Source: Bacteroidales bacterium (GTDB lineage Bacteria; Bacteroidota; Bacteroidia; Bacteroidales; VadinHA17). From it: DNA of 37,003 nucleotides. Below the pieces are notes generated by a model that was not told the origin of the DNA, did no database searches, and saw only the letters and a list, made by a program, of their open reading frames with translations. The stretch is taken from positions 1 through 37,003 of the forward strand of contig PLNF01000094.1 of assembly GCA_003141715.1 (NCBI GenBank), read 5' to 3'. This document shows positions 25,444 through 32,859 of the stretch, piece by piece. The translations under genes were made by a program, and so were the position numbers. Within the stretch, counting starts at the first letter, position 1, and the number at the start of each line of letters is the position of its first letter.

Positions 25444-25451
25444 CAAAGGTA
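25444..25451 (-). promoter_or_regulatory. Putative -7 box (TACCTTTG) for ggt
   Basis: A perfect TAnnTTTG match on the minus strand, 20 bases upstream of ATG 25423. It lies just inside the 3' flank of the AlkD-like gene, whose stop is at 25466. Its position supports the ATG over the in-frame TTG at 25441. Confidence 0.42.
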
Positions 25452-25465
25452 AAAAACCGTACGTA

Positions 25466-26173
25466 CTATTTTGCCATTGCAAGGGCTTTTAATTCGGCTG
25501 GCATTTTCTCTATTGCATATCTAAGTGAAGTTCTGGGCATTGTAGTTTTTTTACTCATAACATAATTGAATACCTCTTTTTGGTGAGCTTCACTTGCTGC
25601 TTTGAGCATCCATCCATACCCTTTTTGCACAATATCGTCTCTATCAGAAAGCAGGATATCAGCTATTTCGAAAATGTCGTTCAGGAACTTTCCTTTCCTG
25701 GCTTGTATAATCAGGGATACAGCCGAAGCGCGCTTTACCCAGCGGTTTTGCGATTGAGCCCATTTTTTTAAACGCGATATATACTCGGGGTACATTTCTA
25801 CAAAAGTCCCCAAAGTATGATTACTTAGAGTATCGCAAGATGCCCAGTTTCCAATATAAGTGTTCACCCATTTTTCAAATACATTAAAATCATCTGGCTC
25901 ATATTGTTTGCGCACATTATATGCCCAATTGCAGGCCACAAATGATTCTTCCATGAAGCCTGACTTCCATAACTCATCACATAAAACGAAAATATGTAAT
26001 TTGCTTTTATCCTCGACAGCGTTGTAATGTTCTTTGCTGATCCGGCTTATATCTGCTGATTTTAGACCATATAATTTAACATCTTCCTTAAAGTATCGTT
26101 CAGCAGATGACTTAGTTTTTTCATCAGCATTTTGAATCAATTCCAGCCTTATGTTATCAATAATTTTATTCAT
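25466..26173 (-). CDS. AlkD-like DNA alkylation repair protein
   Basis: The 235-residue cytoplasmic protein matches the DNA alkylation repair (PF08713) HEAT-like repeat family, whose best known member AlkD excises bulky or positively charged alkylpurines without base flipping. Family features are YFKEDVKLYGLKSADISRIS near residue 27 (seen as KLYGLKSADI), ACNWAYNVRK, NWASCDTLSNHTLGTFV, the basic WVKRASAVSLI segment, and DIVQKGYGWMLKAASEAH. The Trp and Asp positions of NWASCD fit the AlkD catalytic cleft. The final KKTTMPRTSLRYAIEKMP is also conserved in the family. It is a single gene with its own -7 box at 26204-26211. Confidence 0.86.
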   Translation of the reverse strand: MNKIIDNIRLELIQNADEKTKSSAERYFKEDVKLYGLKSADISRISKEHYNAVEDKSKLHIFVLCDELWKSGFMEESFVACNWAYNVRKQYEPDDFNVFEKWVNTYIGNWASCDTLSNHTLGTFVEMYPEYISRLKKWAQSQNRWVKRASAVSLIIQARKGKFLNDIFEIADILLSDRDDIVQKGYGWMLKAASEAHQKEVFNYVMSKKTTMPRTSLRYAIEKMPAELKALAMAK

Positions 26174-26187
26174 GGTAGTGTTCTTTT

Positions 26188-26211
26188 CTTAAGCTTAAGT
26201 ACACAAAGCTA
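26188..26211 (-). promoter_or_regulatory. Promoter region of the AlkD-like gene with a 12-bp palindrome
   Basis: On the minus strand TAGCTTTG (26204-26211) is a perfect TAnnTTTG box 30 bases before the ATG. The perfect palindrome CTTAAGCTTAAG (26188-26199) lies over the expected transcription start, a position that suits a repressor site. Confidence 0.42.
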
Positions 26212-26230
26212 ATACCATATTTTTTAATAT

Positions 26231-26266
26231 TTTGTGACCTTTGCAAAAATCTTTGTGATCTTTGCA
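26231..26266. repeat. Two TTTGTGAYCTTTGCA direct repeats with 21-bp period
   Basis: TTTGTGACCTTTGCA (26231-26245) and TTTGTGATCTTTGCA (26252-26266) differ at one base and start exactly 21 bases apart. They lie directly before the DPP III ATG at 26288. They may be a dispersed repeat (compare 22351-22365) or a two-site operator. Confidence 0.45.
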
Positions 26267-26287
26267 CCTACATTCATATAGACACTC

Positions 26288-28246
26288 ATGGCTAAGGAGG
26301 ATTTTAAATATTTTGTAGAACAGTTTGAGGATATTAGGGTATTGAAGTATAAACTTCCCGGGTTCGAATCGCTCACCCTTCAGCAAAAAACATTCATATA
26401 TTATCTTAGCCAGGCAGCTCTTTCAGGAAGGGATATTCTATGGGATCAGAATTTCAGGTTTAATTTACAGATCAGGAAAACCCTTGAAGCCATTTTGGAA
26501 TCCTATATCGGAGATAAAACTTCCGATGAATACAGATCTTTTCTGGTTTATGCAAAGAGGGTGTTTTTTGCAAATGGAATTCATCATCATTATTCGAATG
26601 ACAAATTAAGACCGGGTTTTACAGAAAGTTATTTTGCGAAACTTATAAAGAAAATTGACAAACATAGACTTCCTCTTAAAAATGGGCAAACTAAGGATGA
26701 GCTAATTTCACAACTTTCGCCGATTATTTTTGATGAGGAGCTTTTTGGACGAAAAGTTGAACAGAGAGAAGGTGCTGATATGATTGCAGAATCAGCGATA
26801 AACCTGTACGAAGATGTGAATCAGAAAGAAGCTGAAGCTTTCTATTCAGGTAAAATTGATCCAAAAGACCCTTGCCCGGTTTCATTAGGACTTAATTCCA
26901 AAGTTGCAAAGAAAGATGGTGAAATTGTTGAAGAAGTTTATAGATCAGGAGGTCTCTATAGCACTGCAATTGATCAGATAATAATGTGGCTTGAAAAATC
27001 AATAAATTTTGCAGAATCTGAACTGCAGATGAAAGAGTTAAAGCTTCTCATTGACTTCTACAGGTCAGGTGATCTTAAAAAATGGGATGACTTTAATGTG
27101 CTTTGGGCACAGGACAGTGAAGCTGAGGTGGATTATAATAATGGTTTTATAGAAACATACTCTGACCCATTGGGAAGGAAGGCAACTTGGGAAGCAATTG
27201 TGAATTATAAAGATATTGAAGCTACTCAGCGAACGAAGATAATTACGGCCAATGCACAGTGGTTTGAGGACAATTCTCCAATTCAACCTCAATACAGGAA
27301 AGAAAAAGTTAAAGGGGTAGCCGCAAAGGTTATTAACATTGCAATGCTGGGAGGCGATTGTTATCCTGTTTCACCTCTTGGAATTAATCTTCCCAATGCT
27401 AATTGGATCAGGAAAGGGGTTGGATCAAAATCAGTTACACTGGCAAATATCACCGATGCATATGATATCACTTCACAGGGAGATGGTTTCCTTGAAGAAT
27501 TTGCTGCAGATCAGTCTGAAGTTGACCGGATAAAAAAATACGGATCATTAACTGACTCTTTACACACCGGCCTTCACGAGTGTGTGGGTCATGCAAGCGG
27601 AAAGCTGGCAGAAGGCACTGATCCCAACGCCCTTAAGAACTATGCTTCTCCTCTTGAAGAGGCCCGGGCAGATCTTTTTGCTCTGTATTATATGACAGAT
27701 AAAAAAATAATAGAACTTGGTCTGCTTCCTGAAGAAGATGCTGCTAAAGCTTCATACGATGCTTATCTAAGAAACGGTTTGCTGACGCAGATTGTAAAGA
27801 TAAAACCCGGAAAACATATTGAAGAGGCACATATGCGAAACAGATCAGCCATATCTCATTGGGTCTTTGAGAAAGGCAGGCAGGGGAATATTGTCGAATT
27901 ATTCAAACAAGGTGGGAAAAGCTATGTCAGAATCAACGATTATTACGGACTCAGACAGTTGTTTGGGGAGTTACTTAAAGAGATTCAACGAGTTAAGTCT
28001 GAGGGTGATTATGAAGCAGGGAAGAGGATAATCGAAAAATTCGGAGTAAAAGTTGATCCGCATCTTCATACTGAGATTCTGGAACGTTATGAAAAGCTTA
28101 ACCTGGCACCATACACAGGTTTTGTAAACCCTAATCTGTTGCCTGTTTATAATACAAAAGGTGAAATAACAGATGTAAAAGTCGAATATGTAAATGATTT
28201 CCTGGGTCAGATGTTGTATTATGGGAGGAATTATTCGTTTCTGTGA
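26288..28246 (+). CDS. Dipeptidyl peptidase III (M49 metallopeptidase)
   Basis: DPP III removes dipeptides from the N-termini of short peptides using zinc. The 652-residue protein carries the M49 zinc motif HECVGH (His430, Glu431, His435; followed by ASGKL) and the second motif LEEARADL, giving Glu458 as the third zinc ligand. The length is close to other bacterial DPP III. The N-terminus MAKEDFKYFVEQFED has no signal peptide, so a cytoplasmic location is likely. The first motif has Val and Ala where HECLGHGSG is frequent, a mild change. It stands alone, preceded by the 21-bp period repeats, and its function fits the peptide-use theme of the window. The stop is followed by a strong GC stem at 28281. 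Confidence 0.94.
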   Translation: MAKEDFKYFVEQFEDIRVLKYKLPGFESLTLQQKTFIYYLSQAALSGRDILWDQNFRFNLQIRKTLEAILESYIGDKTSDEYRSFLVYAKRVFFANGIHHHYSNDKLRPGFTESYFAKLIKKIDKHRLPLKNGQTKDELISQLSPIIFDEELFGRKVEQREGADMIAESAINLYEDVNQKEAEAFYSGKIDPKDPCPVSLGLNSKVAKKDGEIVEEVYRSGGLYSTAIDQIIMWLEKSINFAESELQMKELKLLIDFYRSGDLKKWDDFNVLWAQDSEAEVDYNNGFIETYSDPLGRKATWEAIVNYKDIEATQRTKIITANAQWFEDNSPIQPQYRKEKVKGVAAKVINIAMLGGDCYPVSPLGINLPNANWIRKGVGSKSVTLANITDAYDITSQGDGFLEEFAADQSEVDRIKKYGSLTDSLHTGLHECVGHASGKLAEGTDPNALKNYASPLEEARADLFALYYMTDKKIIELGLLPEEDAAKASYDAYLRNGLLTQIVKIKPGKHIEEAHMRNRSAISHWVFEKGRQGNIVELFKQGGKSYVRINDYYGLRQLFGELLKEIQRVKSEGDYEAGKRIIEKFGVKVDPHLHTEILERYEKLNLAPYTGFVNPNLLPVYNTKGEITDVKVEYVNDFLGQMLYYGRNYSFL

Positions 28247-28280
28247 TTTTTATGTAATTAAACTAAGATAGGAGGATTTT

Positions 28281-28299
28281 TTCCCCCTCGCAGGGGGAA
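28281..28299. terminator. Stem-loop between convergent DPP III and pit genes
   Basis: Arms TTCCCCCT and AGGGGGAA are perfect with a three-base loop (CGC), 34 bases after the DPP III stop and 33 bases before the pit stop. A T-run precedes it on the plus strand, which reads as an A-run after the stem for the minus-strand gene, so a canonical U-tract is lacking. It may be a shared terminator or a repeat unit. Confidence 0.5.
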
Positions 28300-28332
28300 T
28301 ACAAAGGGGTTAATATCTCCTTCAGAGTAATC

Positions 28333-29574
28333 CTATTTCATATTCTTCCAGAACTTCTCTTCTGATCTTTGCATCTCCCTTCTTTTTTTATTCTCAAGAA
28401 GGACGTAAAAAACCATCCCGATAGTTCCAAAGATTAAAAGACCCAGAAGAAAGTATTTTATGATGCCTGATACATCATTCTGACCATACATCGACAGATT
28501 GTTTGTTTGCTCTGAATTACTGATTGATTCAACTTTTGATCCGACATTTATCCCGAAAATATTCTTCATAAAGAAGAGTAAGAAGAATGTCAATAAACCT
28601 GATGCAACAGGAGAAATAATCCAACCGAGACCAATTTCCCCCAGTATCTTAAAATTGATATTTCGAGCACCCTTATATAAACCGATTCCGAGAATACATC
28701 CGACAATGACCTGTGAACTTGAAACAGGAACCATTGGAATAGGCGGGAGACCTGTTTTTACAATCAAATTGGAAAGACCTGTTGATGAAAAGATAAACAG
28801 TACAAGCGATTGAGCCAGTACAACTACCAATGCAGCTTCCGAAGAGAGTTCCAGAATGTTACTTCCTATAGTTTCCATTACTTTCCAGGAATATGTAATA
28901 ATTCCTGAGGCGACAGCAAGGCCACCAATGAGTAACAACTGCTGACTTGAGTTAAGCGTAAAAATCCAAAGATCCAGATCTTTAAGGTGGAAGGCCGGTA
29001 CAAAAACACCCATAACATTGGCAATGTTGTTGGCACCAAGGCTATAGGCTCCGAATGCCCCGACCACAATGAGCCCGGTTTTTATATAAGATTCAAACCT
29101 TATTAGATGAATTCTTGCTGAATTCTTAAATTTCTTAACTACAATATATAAAAGAACAGCGAAGACTGCTCCGATGATAGGACCTGCAATCCATGAAATT
29201 ACTATCTTTTCTAAAGTTGTACTGTCTGTATGGTTTCCTGTAAAAAAATTCCATCCTATTATTGCACCGACAATTGCCTGGGTCGTAGAAATTGGAAGTG
29301 CAAACTTCGTCATCATATAAATTGTAATTGCCGCAGCAAGTGCAAGCGTGAATGAACCTCCGATTGCATTAATAGCTCCCAGTTTACCAAGTGTATGCGA
29401 TGTCCCTGAACCCTGAATAACTGCACCAAGAATAAAAAAGACAGACGCAATAATAGCAGCTTTCCTGAATGTCACCATTTTTGAACCTACGGCAGAACCA
29501 AAAATATGCGAGGCATCATTTGCCCCGAGGGACCATCCCAGGAAGAGACCGCTTGTAAGGAAAAATAAAATCAT
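28333..29574 (-). CDS. pit: PiT-family inorganic phosphate transporter
   Basis: PiT permeases bring in phosphate with protons or sodium across the inner membrane. The 413-residue protein has about ten predicted helices and the two inverted PiT signatures: SLGANDASHIFGSAVG (about 15-30) and SLGANNIANVMGVF (about 178-191). GLPPIPMVPVSSSQVIVG and GWIISPVASGLLTF are further conserved segments. A C-terminal cytoplasmic extension (about 340-413) contains a Ser/Asn-rich loop, one extra helix (IKYFLLGLLIFGTIGMVFYVL) quoted in part as LLIFGTIGMVFYVL, and a basic tail. The DUF47 gene lies 108 bases upstream in the same direction, the usual pairing of PiT with its PhoU-like partner. Confidence 0.92.
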   Translation of the reverse strand: MILFFLTSGLFLGWSLGANDASHIFGSAVGSKMVTFRKAAIIASVFFILGAVIQGSGTSHTLGKLGAINAIGGSFTLALAAAITIYMMTKFALPISTTQAIVGAIIGWNFFTGNHTDSTTLEKIVISWIAGPIIGAVFAVLLYIVVKKFKNSARIHLIRFESYIKTGLIVVGAFGAYSLGANNIANVMGVFVPAFHLKDLDLWIFTLNSSQQLLLIGGLAVASGIITYSWKVMETIGSNILELSSEAALVVVLAQSLVLFIFSSTGLSNLIVKTGLPPIPMVPVSSSQVIVGCILGIGLYKGARNINFKILGEIGLGWIISPVASGLLTFFLLFFMKNIFGINVGSKVESISNSEQTNNLSMYGQNDVSGIIKYFLLGLLIFGTIGMVFYVLLENKKRREMQRSEEKFWKNMK

Positions 29575-29632
29575 ACTCGTTCAGATAGTCAGTGTTTGGT
29601 TGAAATTTACTAACATTTATAAATCGGTGCTA

Positions 29633-29682
29633 GGTTCTGGGTGCTGGGTCAGATTTCCCAGAACCAAGGACCCAGTACCCAG
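29633..29682. repeat. Nested inverted repeat between the DUF47 and pit genes
   Basis: CTGGGTGCTGGGTC (29637-29650) pairs with GACCCAGTACCCAG (29669-29682) with one mismatch. Separately GGTTCTGGG (29633-29641) pairs with CCCAGAACC (29657-29665), so two alternative hairpins can form. It fills most of the 108-base gap inside the likely DUF47-pit transcript and may reduce or process downstream message. It also resembles dispersed CTGGGT repeats. Confidence 0.6.
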
Positions 29683-30333
29683 TTACATCACAATTTTTAT
29701 CGCCATTCCTGAGAGCAGATCTGCTGCTTTCTGTGCCAGATCGGAAATGTTTTCAATATGGTGGATTATATACCTTAAATGTGCTTTATGTGCCAGATCC
29801 AGCTCGTTCATTTCCTGAAAAATAATCTTCTTCGTGCTAAATGAAAGTTTATCGGTCTCACTTTCAAAATAATAGACCTTCAGCAACTTTTCCCTTACCG
29901 TATATGGTGCTTTAAAATATGCTCTTGCTGCAGGTATAAGTTCTTCAGCAGCATTTATAGAAGTTTCTGTAAGACTGATAAGGTTTTTATTAAGTGAAGA
30001 AGGAATATCAGGCATTTCAATGTTAATTTCATTCAATGAGCTCTTAAGAGCATCTATAATCTCGTCGAGTTCATCGATAAGTGTACTGACTTCGGATCTG
30101 TGCTGCGGCAAAATTGAATGAGTAATCATCTCATTTTCAATTTCCCGCTGAAGCCTGTCAGCATTGCTTTCAAGATTATCAACTTTCTGAAGATGTCTAT
30201 GGAAAGCATCTATATCTTTATCCAGGTACGCTTTTATACCTTCTCTGAAAACCAGAAGCCCGAGATCTATATCATCAAAAAATTCATCGATCTTGATTAT
30301 CAGGTTCTTAGTCGTTCTTGTAAAAACTGGCAT
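29683..30333 (-). CDS. DUF47 (PhoU-like) partner of the phosphate transporter
   Basis: The 216-residue all-alpha protein matches DUF47 (PF01865), the PhoU-like family commonly encoded next to PiT. Typical are FFDDIDLGLLVFREGIKAYL near residue 18 (seen as EFFDDIDLGLLVF), the coiled stretch VDNLESNADRLQREIENEM with the ESNADRL metal-binding-like motif, and a second half with YYFESETDKLSFSTKKIIF. HLRYIIHHIENISDLAQKAADLL near the end (seen in part as IIHHIENISDLAQKA) repeats the first motif, giving the tandem three-helix layout. It is thought to control PiT activity or phosphate storage, by analogy with PhoU. It is transcribed divergently from the KimA-like gene, with its own -7 box at 30360. Confidence 0.9.
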   Translation of the reverse strand: MPVFTRTTKNLIIKIDEFFDDIDLGLLVFREGIKAYLDKDIDAFHRHLQKVDNLESNADRLQREIENEMITHSILPQHRSEVSTLIDELDEIIDALKSSLNEINIEMPDIPSSLNKNLISLTETSINAAEELIPAARAYFKAPYTVREKLLKVYYFESETDKLSFSTKKIIFQEMNELDLAHKAHLRYIIHHIENISDLAQKAADLLSGMAIKIVM

Positions 30334-30359
30334 TTGGAATGATTATTAGATTATTAAAA

Positions 30360-30367
30360 CAAATATA
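30360..30367 (-). promoter_or_regulatory. Putative -7 box (TATATTTG) for the DUF47-pit operon
   Basis: A perfect TAnnTTTG match on the minus strand, 26 bases upstream of the DUF47 ATG. A CAAA at 30390-30393 (TTTG on the coding strand) lies 22 bases further upstream as a possible -33 element. The promoter sits beside, but does not overlap, the TTTATA operator that starts at 30413. Confidence 0.5.
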
Positions 30368-30412
30368 AAAAAAAAGTCTTTAACCATAACAAATCTTAAA
30401 GTATGAAGCATC

Positions 30413-30461
30413 TTTATAAAATCTTTATATGTTCTTAAGTAATCTTTATACATTATTTATG
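30413..30461 (+). promoter_or_regulatory. Four-half-site TTTATR operator upstream of the KimA-like gene
   Basis: Half-sites are TTTATA at 30413, TTTATA at 30424, TTTATA at 30445 and TTTATG at 30456. Start-to-start spacings are 11, 21 and 11 bases, so all face nearly the same side of the helix. The last site ends 10 bases before the -7 box. The same layout occurs at 32747-32795. Direct repeats of 11 bases are typical of OmpR/PhoB-class regulators, and the E. coli KdpE site, as I recall it, is TTTATA-N5-TTTACA. Confidence 0.68.
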
Positions 30462-30471
30462 GACATTAGAT

Positions 30472-30479
30472 TAATTTTG
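30472..30479 (+). promoter_or_regulatory. -7 box (TAATTTTG) of the KimA-like gene
   Basis: A perfect TAnnTTTG match. The place of the -33 element is taken by TTTATR half-sites, as expected for an activator-dependent promoter. The leader to ATG 30561 is about 75 bases. Confidence 0.62.
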
Positions 30480-30560
30480 CGCGATTTATTTGCTGTGAGG
30501 TTTGATTTGTGAAACCCTTTAGTTGAGGAAAATGTTAAGGTGATTATAGACAGGAAGCAT

Positions 30561-32567
30561 ATGGAGAATTCAACTGGAGGATTTACATTTTATGAAAAAC
30601 TCAAAAATACTTTTATTGGTAAGGCCAAACTCATTCAGGACAAAGGGTTATTTCATAAATTAACATTAGTAGCATTTTTTGCCTGGATCGGGCTGGGTGC
30701 TGACGGCATATCATCATCATGTTATGGGCCGGAAGAGGCATACCGGAATTTACTGGGGCATCCTAGTTTAGCCATATTTGTTGCACTTGGTACCGTATTT
30801 ACTATTATAATAATTAGTTCCAGTTACAACCAGATAGTCCGTCTTTTTCCACATGGCGGCGGGGGATATCTGGTTGGAAGTAAACTGTTATCGCCGACAA
30901 CCGGAATGATTTCCGGTTCTGCCCTTATAATCGACTATGTTCTTACAATTACACTATCCGTATCCAGCGGTGCTGATGCTCTTTTTAGTTTTTTTCCGGT
31001 TGAATTGCAACCTTTTAAACTCCCTTTTGCCCTTGCCGGAGTTTGTTTTCTTATTTTGTTAAACTTAAGAGGTGTTAAGGAGTCGGTACTCTCTCTTACT
31101 CCAATATTTATAGTCTTCATCACTACTCACGTCATTGCCATTTTATATGGTATTTTTATTCACTCCTCTCATTTTGCTGCAGTTGCCAGTCAGACTACAC
31201 ATGAAATTCATTCAACTGTCAATCAATTTGGCTTTTTTGCTACATTCTTTATAATTCTTCGGGCATACAGCATGGGAGCTGGAACCTACACCGGAATTGA
31301 AGCTGTAAGTAATGGTATGCCCATTCTTCGTGAGCCTAAAGTTGCGACAGCCCGGAAAACCATGTTTTTAATGGTGATCTCACTTTCGTTTATGGTGTTA
31401 GGCCTGATGATTTGTTATATGCTTTTTAATGTACAGCTCGATACTCACAAAACCTTAAATGCTGTATTACTGGATAATCTGACAGCAGGTTGGGGTTATT
31501 TCTGGTCGAGAAGTTTTGTCCTTATTACACTTATTTCGGAAGCTGCATTGTTATTTGTTGCCGCTCAGACAGGATTTATCGATGGACCAAGAATTATGGC
31601 AAATATGGCAATAGATCATTGGTTTCCAAAAAGATTTGCTTCCCTCAGCGATCGCCTGGTAACAATGAACGGAGTTTTATTAATGGGTACCGGATCTCTT
31701 ATTATAATGGTTTTATCTAAAGGGTCAGTTGCATTCCTGGTTGTTCTATATAGTATTAATGTGTTCATTACGTTTACCATTTCCCAGGTAGGAATGGTAA
31801 AACATTGGTGGCAGATGCGAGGGAAGCCATTACCATGGAAACGTAAATTAGCTATAAACGGAATAGGCCTGATACTTACATCCTTTATACTGACCTCCGT
31901 AATCATTATTAAATTTGGACAAGGTGGTTGGGTCACCTTACTTATTACTGGTTTACTGATCTTATTAGCTGTAAATATTAAGCGCCATTATTTTAAAACT
32001 GCATTAAAACTTCAGAAGCTTAGATTAAGCGCTTTCAAGGAAATTGAAAAGTTGATCGGGCAGCGTCCGTGCGAAGACAGGAGTCTGAAAAGGGTTAGTT
32101 TTAACAAACAGGGCAGAACTGCAATTATATTAGTCAGTGGTTTTGGTGGAACCGGATTATATACATTTTTACGAATTCTCGAAAACTTTAAAGGTGTATA
32201 TAATAATATAGTTTTTGTAAGGATTGGCATTATTAATTCTAAAATTTACAGAGGCACCGTGGAACTGGAACATTTTAAGCAGCAGGTAAAAGAGGACGGC
32301 GAAAAGTATGTTAATGTTGCCAATCAATTCGGTTTGTATGGGAAAAGTCTATGGACAATTGGAACAGACCCCGTAAACGAAATCTACCGGATTGTGAAAA
32401 GAATAAGGCCAAGATTGTCAGGTGCGGCTTTTTTCGGTGGTCAATTGGTTTTCTCGAAAACATTTTATCTTTCTAAATTATTACATAACCACACCATTTT
32501 TTCCATTCAAAAGAGGTTTTTTAAATTTGGTATCCCAATAGTTATATTCCCTATTAAAATTGAATAA
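30561..32567 (+). CDS. KimA-like (APC/KUP-type) potassium transporter
   Basis: From ATG 30561 the protein has 668 residues: twelve or so predicted membrane helices, then a cytoplasmic C-terminal domain of about 160 residues. It follows Bacillus subtilis KimA: GLGADGISSSCYGPEEA (KimA has SSDALSSVAYGTEQ, with the Asp kept as Asp48), YNQIVRLFPHGGGGYLVGS, LIIDYVLTITLSVSSGADAL, and GTYTGIEAVSNGMP. KimA is a high-affinity proton-coupled potassium importer. The C-terminal part (GRTAIILVSGFGGTGLYTFL onward) is USP-like and diverges from KimA. I preferred this ATG, with AGGA at 30552-30555 upstream, to the GTG at 30540. Amino-acid transport is the alternative in this superfamily, but the operator shared with kdp supports potassium. 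Confidence 0.8.
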   Translation: MENSTGGFTFYEKLKNTFIGKAKLIQDKGLFHKLTLVAFFAWIGLGADGISSSCYGPEEAYRNLLGHPSLAIFVALGTVFTIIIISSSYNQIVRLFPHGGGGYLVGSKLLSPTTGMISGSALIIDYVLTITLSVSSGADALFSFFPVELQPFKLPFALAGVCFLILLNLRGVKESVLSLTPIFIVFITTHVIAILYGIFIHSSHFAAVASQTTHEIHSTVNQFGFFATFFIILRAYSMGAGTYTGIEAVSNGMPILREPKVATARKTMFLMVISLSFMVLGLMICYMLFNVQLDTHKTLNAVLLDNLTAGWGYFWSRSFVLITLISEAALLFVAAQTGFIDGPRIMANMAIDHWFPKRFASLSDRLVTMNGVLLMGTGSLIIMVLSKGSVAFLVVLYSINVFITFTISQVGMVKHWWQMRGKPLPWKRKLAINGIGLILTSFILTSVIIIKFGQGGWVTLLITGLLILLAVNIKRHYFKTALKLQKLRLSAFKEIEKLIGQRPCEDRSLKRVSFNKQGRTAIILVSGFGGTGLYTFLRILENFKGVYNNIVFVRIGIINSKIYRGTVELEHFKQQVKEDGEKYVNVANQFGLYGKSLWTIGTDPVNEIYRIVKRIRPRLSGAAFFGGQLVFSKTFYLSKLLHNHTIFSIQKRFFKFGIPIVIFPIKIE

Positions 32568-32579
32568 ACTACCCCTTAA

Positions 32580-32630
32580 TCCCCCAAGGGGGACTTCTAA
32601 GACGTTTATTGATAGTAGCTTCACTACTAT
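32580..32630. repeat. Inverted repeats after the KimA-like gene
   Basis: TCCCCC-AA-GGGGGA (32580-32593) and ATAGTAG-CTTCA-CTACTAT (32612-32630) lie within 65 bases of the stop. Neither is followed by a T-run. They may end the transcript or be repeat units; C-rich and G-rich tracts recur at 32676-32701. The rest of the 292-base gap to 32860 is AT-rich and carries the kdp operator and promoter. Confidence 0.45.
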
Positions 32631-32746
32631 ATAATTACTGAAAGAAAAAATAAATTTAAGTGTAAGTAAAATCATTAAACCCCCTTGGATGATTTTGGGG
32701 TATCCCATTGTGTTTTGGCGTCAATTTCTTACAAATCCCATGGGTA

Positions 32747-32795
32747 TTTATGAAATCTTTATGGTTAAGTTCTTCATTTTTATAAAACCCTTATA
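32747..32795 (+). promoter_or_regulatory. Four-half-site TTTATR operator upstream of the barrel-kdp operon
   Basis: Half-sites are TTTATG at 32747, TTTATG at 32758, TTTATA at 32779 and CTTATA at 32790, with spacings of 11, 21 and 11 bases. The five bases between the first two sites (AAATC) are identical to those at the KimA-like operator. Every element is displaced by exactly 2334 bases from its counterpart upstream of the KimA-like gene. Confidence 0.68.
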
Positions 32796-32805
32796 AATTC
32801 GGTCG

Positions 32806-32813
32806 CAACTTTG
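32806..32813 (+). promoter_or_regulatory. -7 box (CAACTTTG) of the barrel-kdp operon
   Basis: Seven of eight positions match TAnnTTTG. Its distance from the last half-site (10 bases) equals that at the KimA-like promoter, which supports the call despite the mismatch. The leader to ATG 32860 is about 40 bases. Confidence 0.58.
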
Positions 32814-32859
32814 TATCAATATAAAATCAGAAGTTAAGATTGCATGAAGAATATTAAGT

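Noticed and set aside
30480-30560. c-di-AMP (ydaO-type) riboswitch before the KimA-like gene
   Set aside because: The predicted leader is only about 75 bases and shows none of the expected conserved core, so it is too short for that riboswitch class.
30540-30560. GTG 30540 as start of the KimA-like protein
   Set aside because: ATG 30561 has an AGGA sequence at a suitable distance, and the seven extra residues add nothing recognisable.
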